Assembly (NCBI GenBank): GCA_902803345.1
Contig: CADCPV010000283.1
Span: 1-7,977 of the forward strand
DNA: 7,977 nucleotides
Source of the DNA: an uncultured Eubacteriales bacterium
GTDB lineage: Bacteria > Bacillota_A > Clostridia > Lachnospirales > Lachnospiraceae
Direction of reading: 5' to 3'
Shown: piece by piece, positions 4,273-7,977 of the stretch
Layout: the number at the start of each line of letters is the position of its first letter
Numbering within the stretch: position 1 is the first letter of the stretch
Notes under the pieces: model-generated
What the model saw: the letters and a program-made list of their open reading frames with translations, nothing else
What the model was told of the DNA's origin: nothing
Databases searched by the model: none
Position numbers and translations under genes: made by a program

Positions 4273-7200
4273 TTATTCTGTCCGAAGTGCTGTAACCGGG
4301 TCGGAGCGCGAAGCCTTTTTCGCCGGAATCAGTCCCCCGATCAGGGTCAGAACTGTGCTCAGTGCAACAAGCAAACCCGCGGAAATCAGGGGAAGTACAG
4401 CCCGGATATTCTGTCCGGTCAGTTTCTGCAGGATGATATTTGCAGGAATCAGAAGAAGCTCCGTGATCACAACACCTAAAAGCCCCGCCAGCACGCCGAT
4501 AATCACGGTTTCCGCATTGAAGACCTCGGAAATGTTATGCTTGGAAGCACCGATCGCACGGAGGATACCGATCTCCTTCTTGCGCTCAAGCACGCTGATA
4601 TAGGTGATAACACCGATCATGATGGAACTCACGACAAGGGAGATCGCGACAAAGGCAATCAGGACATAGCTGATCGCATCCACGATGTTTGTGACCGTAC
4701 TCATCATCGTGCCGACTAAATCCGTATAGGTAATGGTCTTCTCGTCCTCTCCCTTCGCCTCCATATCTGCGTTATACTTCGCAAGGATCTCCTTGATCGC
4801 AGTCTTGCATTCAAAATCGATCGGATAAATACTGATTGAATTCGGCTCTTCCCGTGAAATATAGCCGAATTTCTGCAGGTTCCCGCTGTAGCTCGAAGCC
4901 TCCGAACTCATCAGGGAGCTCAGCAGTCCTTTCAGTTCCTCGTCGCTGAAATTCATACTGATGGCACTGCTGAATGCATCCGCGTCAAACTGAATCGAAT
5001 CGCCCATCTGCTGCATCACTTCTTCCAGCATTTTCGGCATTTCTTCGGCCATCTTCTCGCTGACTTTCGTCATCGCGTTCGTCATCATATCGCTGACCTG
5101 CGTCGTCATGGAACCCACGAAGCCGCCGATCATCTGAGCAATCGCCGTCTGAAGCCCGGAGGTATCAATCGCCTGTCCTGCCGCAGACCTGATAATGGCA
5201 GATGCCTGGTCTGTTTCCAGGAAGCTCCGGAAAGACTCTTCCATTTTCGACAGTCTCGGCGCGCTGTTTTCCTCCGCCCAGCTTTCATAACCTGTGAGAA
5301 GCGTCTCCCGAAGCGCTTCCATGTTTTCTTCCGATACCGTTGTTTCCGCAGCCTTCTGAAGCAGGCCTTCCACCGCTTCCCGGATCACTGCCGTTCCCTC
5401 CTCGGACTGCAGATACTGCGTGATATAGTCTTCTGCCTGCTCCGGATCAGTCAGCTCGTTTTCGAACAGGAATTCCTGGTAGCTCAGAAGGATCTTTCCC
5501 GCGAAGGCCTGAAGCTCTTCCTCCGTGATCGCCTGCTCCGCGAATTCCTGCACCATCTGCGTAATATTCTCCGTGATCGCTTCATTCGCTTCTTCGGTTT
5601 CGAGATACTGCGAATAGGAATCCGGCAGCTGGGACCAGCTGGTTTCAGGATCCGTTTCACTGTATGCCTCATAGGCAGTCAGCAGCTCCGAAAACAGGTT
5701 TTCCATGCTCTCAGCGGAAATATTGACCTGTACGCCGGAAAGCAGCGATCCGATATCCACATCCGGAATGGAAAGCTCGAAGTCCGAATCTGTCATCAGG
5801 TCTGAAAAATCCATCCCGGAAAACAGGTCCTCGAAATCCAGGTCCAGATCATCCATGTCAAAACTGAAAGCTTCCTTAAAAGCATCTTCATCCACCGAAA
5901 ACAGGGAAGACATGTCCAGTCCGCGCTGGTCGGTATCGCCGAAAGCCTTCCCGGTGATGACGTCTGTTTCCGGATCCCGGAACTGTGCCCGCACCACCTC
6001 GCTTTCATATGCATAATCCATGCAGTGATAGGTCAGGGAGGCCGGGTAATTGATCCCGTACTGCAGCATGGTTACGGTCGCATCTTCCCGGGGCTGTACG
6101 ACGCCGACAATCGTAAGGTCTTCGCCCGCATCGATCAGTTTCTTCATAAAGGTACGGTCTTCCCGCTTATCGGTATAGACCTTGTACTCGCTGTCATAGC
6201 TGTAGCAGTCGCAGGCATTGATCAGCTTGAAGCCGATCCCGATGAAATCTTCATAGGAAAATTCTTTCGAGGATTCGCGGATGCTTACATTTTTCCCTGC
6301 AAGGAAATCGGAGATCATGGCTTCAAGTTCCGCTGTGTCCTTCATATTGAGGTCATAAAGCGTGATGTCGGTAATCGACCCGCCGCCGCTTAATACCAGG
6401 ACACACTCCTGATAATTCTCAGGCCAGCGTCCTGCCTTTACCTCATACTGTGAAAGATACAGATCTTCAGTCTCGGGCATTGCGTGAAACACGTCCGTCG
6501 AGCTCATCGAACTGAACATGGACGCAATTCCGCCTGTCGAATAGGAATAGCCCATGGAGGACATCAGCGTGTCCGGATTGACCTGTCGGTACCCGTCATC
6601 CTTCTCTATATAAATCAGCGGTGTGATTCCATAGCTGTACTCCACGGCGTTTGAATAGTCCATCACATGGCTCTCGCTGCTGTCGAGGAAGGTCTTCAGA
6701 GAAACAAGGTCGTTTGTGGTCAGGGTTGAAAACAGTGTCGAGACAATCTGCATTTCGCGGACTTCCCGGACCTTCTCTTCTTCCGGTTCTTCCTTCTTTT
6801 CACTGTCCTCGTCCCGCTCCAGAAGACTTGACATGTCAAAACTGAAGCTTGTGATTGACAGCGGGTATTCCTTCAGTGCCTCTTCTTCCTGGTTCTTGAT
6901 ATACAGATCGACACCGTTTGAAAGCGCCATGATCAGCGCGATTCCGATGATGCCGATGGAACCTGCAAAGGCGATCAGAATGGTTCTCGTGAACTTGCTC
7001 CGAAGGTTATTGAAGCTCAGAAGAAGCGCGGTGAAAAAAGTCATCCGCGCACGCCCGAGATTGCGGTGGACCGCTTCATCGGGCTCCGCTTCCGGGATAA
7101 ACGGATCGCTGTCGTCGGTGATCTGCCCGTCCCGAAGCCGGACAATCCGCGTCGCATACTGCTCCGCAAGATCCGGGTTATGCGTCACCATGACAACGAG

Positions 7201-7773
7201 CCGGTCCTGCGCAACTTCCTTCAGAAGATCCATGACCTGAAGGCTTGTATCGCTGTCCAAAGCACCGGTCGGTTCGTCCGCCAAAAGGATGTCCGGATCG
7301 TTTACAAGCGCACGGGCAATCGCGACGCGCTGCATCTGCCCGCCGGAAAGCTGGTTCGGCTTTTTGTGCATGTGCTCCTCAAGACCGACCTTGATCAGGG
7401 CTTCCTTTGCGCGTTCTTTCCGTTCTGCGCCTGAAATTCCGCTGATTGTGAGCGCCAGTTCAACATTGGAAAGAACCGTCTGATGCGGAATCAGGTTGTA
7501 GCTCTGGAACACAAAACCGATTGTGTGGTTGCGGTAGGAATCCCAGTCCCTGTCGCGATACTTTTTCGTGGAGACATTGTTGATAATCAGGTCACCGGAA
7601 TCATAACGGTCCAGTCCGCCGATGATATTCAGGAGTGTGGTTTTGCCGGAACCGGAAGGGCCGAGAACCGCGACAAATTCATTGTCACGGAAGGCCAGAG
7701 AAACATGGTCCAGCGCACGCTGAACCAGTGACCCCGTCCGGTATTCCTTGCTGATGTCCACAACCTGAAGCAT
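4273..7773 (-). CDS. ABC transporter, ATPase fused to FtsX/MacB-type permease
   Basis: This 1166-residue protein combines the ATPase and permease in one chain, as in MacB. The ATPase (about 1-220) has Walker A GPSGSGKT (38-45), Q-loop Gln90, signature LSGGQ (142-146), Walker B ILLADEP (162-168) with Glu167, D-loop ALD (171-173) and switch His198. The FtsX part has one membrane helix (about 264-284), an extracytoplasmic region to about 1033, then three helices (about 1034-1060, 1089-1113, 1127-1149), with [15 protein letters not shown] (1063-1077) between the second and third. Such transporters usually transmit force to substrates outside the membrane rather than forming a channel. MacB is about 650 residues, so the excess lies in the external domain: a charged stretch (319-340), an acidic segment (639-673) and three 64-residue repeats (690-870). 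The start follows the previous stop directly (TAAATG), and the nearest purine-rich site is about 13 nt away, suggesting translational coupling. Substrate unknown. Confidence 0.94.
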   Translation of the reverse strand: MLQVVDISKEYRTGSLVQRALDHVSLAFRDNEFVAVLGPSGSGKTTLLNIIGGLDRYDSGDLIINNVSTKKYRDRDWDSYRNHTIGFVFQSYNLIPHQTVLSNVELALTISGISGAERKERAKEALIKVGLEEHMHKKPNQLSGGQMQRVAIARALVNDPDILLADEPTGALDSDTSLQVMDLLKEVAQDRLVVMVTHNPDLAEQYATRIVRLRDGQITDDSDPFIPEAEPDEAVHRNLGRARMTFFTALLLSFNNLRSKFTRTILIAFAGSIGIIGIALIMALSNGVDLYIKNQEEEALKEYPLSITSFSFDMSSLLERDEDSEKKEEPEEEKVREVREMQIVSTLFSTLTTNDLVSLKTFLDSSESHVMDYSNAVEYSYGITPLIYIEKDDGYRQVNPDTLMSSMGYSYSTGGIASMFSSMSSTDVFHAMPETEDLYLSQYEVKAGRWPENYQECVLVLSGGGSITDITLYDLNMKDTAELEAMISDFLAGKNVSIRESSKEFSYEDFIGIGFKLINACDCYSYDSEYKVYTDKREDRTFMKKLIDAGEDLTIVGVVQPREDATVTMLQYGINYPASLTYHCMDYAYESEVVRAQFRDPETDVITGKAFGDTDQRGLDMSSLFSVDEDAFKEAFSFDMDDLDLDFEDLFSGMDFSDLMTDSDFELSIPDVDIGSLLSGVQVNISAESMENLFSELLTAYEAYSETDPETSWSQLPDSYSQYLETEEANEAITENITQMVQEFAEQAITEEELQAFAGKILLSYQEFLFENELTDPEQAEDYITQYLQSEEGTAVIREAVEGLLQKAAETTVSEENMEALRETLLTGYESWAEENSAPRLSKMEESFRSFLETDQASAIIRSAAGQAIDTSGLQTAIAQMIGGFVGSMTTQVSDMMTNAMTKVSEKMAEEMPKMLEEVMQQMGDSIQFDADAFSSAISMNFSDEELKGLLSSLMSSEASSYSGNLQKFGYISREEPNSISIYPIDFECKTAIKEILAKYNADMEAKGEDEKTITYTDLVGTMMSTVTNIVDAISYVLIAFVAISLVVSSIMIGVITYISVLERKKEIGILRAIGASKHNISEVFNAETVIIGVLAGLLGVVITELLLIPANIILQKLTGQNIRAVLPLISAGLLVALSTVLTLIGGLIPAKKASRSDPVTALRTE
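5164..5706 (-). repeat. Three tandem 64-residue repeats inside the ABC permease external domain
   Basis: The units are residues 690-753, 754-817 and 818-870 (the last shorter), an exact 192-bp period without gaps. Unit positions 7-15 read [18 protein letters not shown] and TLLTGYESW. Positions 30-39 read [20 protein letters not shown] and [10 protein letters not shown]. Position 44 is Ile in all three, and the first two end in TEEE and SEEN. Leu9, Tyr12, Leu35 and Ile44 are invariant. The DNA shows little identity between units, so the duplication is old. Each unit looks like two or three helices. Confidence 0.8.
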
Positions 7774-7977
7774 TTAAAAAACGATACCTCTCTCCAGCAC
7801 CCGCACAAACTCCTCAAGTCCCGCGCGGTCTTCTTCCGTAAAGCGTGCTTCCTCCGGACTGTCCAGATCCAGTACGCCGAGAACCGCTCCGCTTTCGTCC
7901 CGGATCGGCACAACAATCTCCGAGAGGCTCGCCGAATCACAGGCGATATGCCCCGGGAAATCGTGCACGTTTTTCAC
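7774..7977 (-). CDS. msrC: Free methionine-(R)-sulfoxide reductase, GAF domain (C-terminal part)
   Basis: Only the last 67 residues lie in the window; the gene continues past the right edge. The segment VHDFPGHIACDSASLSEIVVPI followed by GAVLGVLDLDS and RFTEEDRAGLEEFV matches the C-terminal half of the GAF-type free methionine-(R)-sulfoxide reductase (fRMsr, YebR/MsrC). This cytosolic enzyme reduces free Met-(R)-sulfoxide using cysteines recycled by thioredoxin. The Cys in HIACD (codon 13 of the fragment) corresponds to the catalytic cysteine of the family; the other conserved cysteines would lie outside the window. The first codon at the edge is GTG, which falls inside the conserved domain and is not a start. 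The stop codon abuts the ABC transporter ATG, so the two are likely co-transcribed and translationally coupled. No functional link between them is obvious. Confidence 0.9.
   Translation of the reverse strand: MKNVHDFPGHIACDSASLSEIVVPIRDESGAVLGVLDLDSPEEARFTEEDRAGLEEFVRVLERGIVF

Noticed and set aside
5705..6393. Plus-strand open frames opposite the ABC permease external domain
   Set aside because: Serine/lysine-rich and low-complexity translations arise from the acidic coding strand; there is no domain and no ribosome site.
7774..7977. A complete small GAF protein starting with GTG at the window edge
   Set aside because: The GTG lies inside the conserved VHxFPGHIACD region of the reductase family, so the gene is simply cut by the window.

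Overview
The window looks like the chromosome of a moderately GC-rich Gram-positive anaerobe of the Clostridia, most likely a Lachnospiraceae-type Firmicute. This is inferred from strong AGGAGG-type ribosome sites, near-consensus sigma-A promoters, a tRNA gene without an encoded CCA, and gene families common in that group (UPF0210/UPF0237, DUF2975 with a YozG-like regulator, a very large ABC-FtsX fusion). I see no insertion sequence, integrase, CRISPR array or phage gene. Coding sequence covers nearly everything, and nothing appears frameshifted.

Layout, left to right. A tRNA-Val(CAC) gene on the minus strand has its own extended -10 promoter, a perfect inverted repeat in its leader and a rho-independent terminator. 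Next is a tightly packed minus-strand operon that runs leftward from a perfect-consensus promoter (TTGACA-17-TATAAT, 2753-2781): a DUF2975 four-helix membrane protein, an XRE/YozG-like regulator, an ACT-domain UPF0237 protein and a UPF0210 (PFL-like) protein. The gaps are 10, 12 and 10 nt, and each downstream Shine-Dalgarno sequence overlaps or abuts the preceding stop codon. The divergent intergenic region (2680-2950) also carries a promoter for a rightward two-gene operon. That operon encodes a single-pass membrane protein with four 22-residue tandem repeats and a papain/C39-like predicted cysteine peptidase. It ends in a bidirectional terminator shared with the converging operon.

The right half is one leftward gene of 1166 codons: an ABC ATPase fused to an FtsX/MacB-type permease with a roughly 750-residue extracytoplasmic domain. 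Inside that domain are three gapless 64-residue tandem repeats preceded by a strongly acidic segment. Its start codon directly follows the stop codon of a gene cut by the window edge, the C-terminus of a GAF-type free methionine-(R)-sulfoxide reductase.

How the parts may work together: the DUF2975/XRE pair is a recurring regulator-plus-membrane-protein module, and a palindrome in its promoter spacer suggests self-regulation. UPF0237/UPF0210 is a conserved pair of unknown role, probably co-transcribed with it here. The membrane-repeat protein and cytosolic cysteine peptidase form a small operon I cannot assign to a described system. It and the repeat-bearing ABC extracellular domain are the parts most worth a second look.
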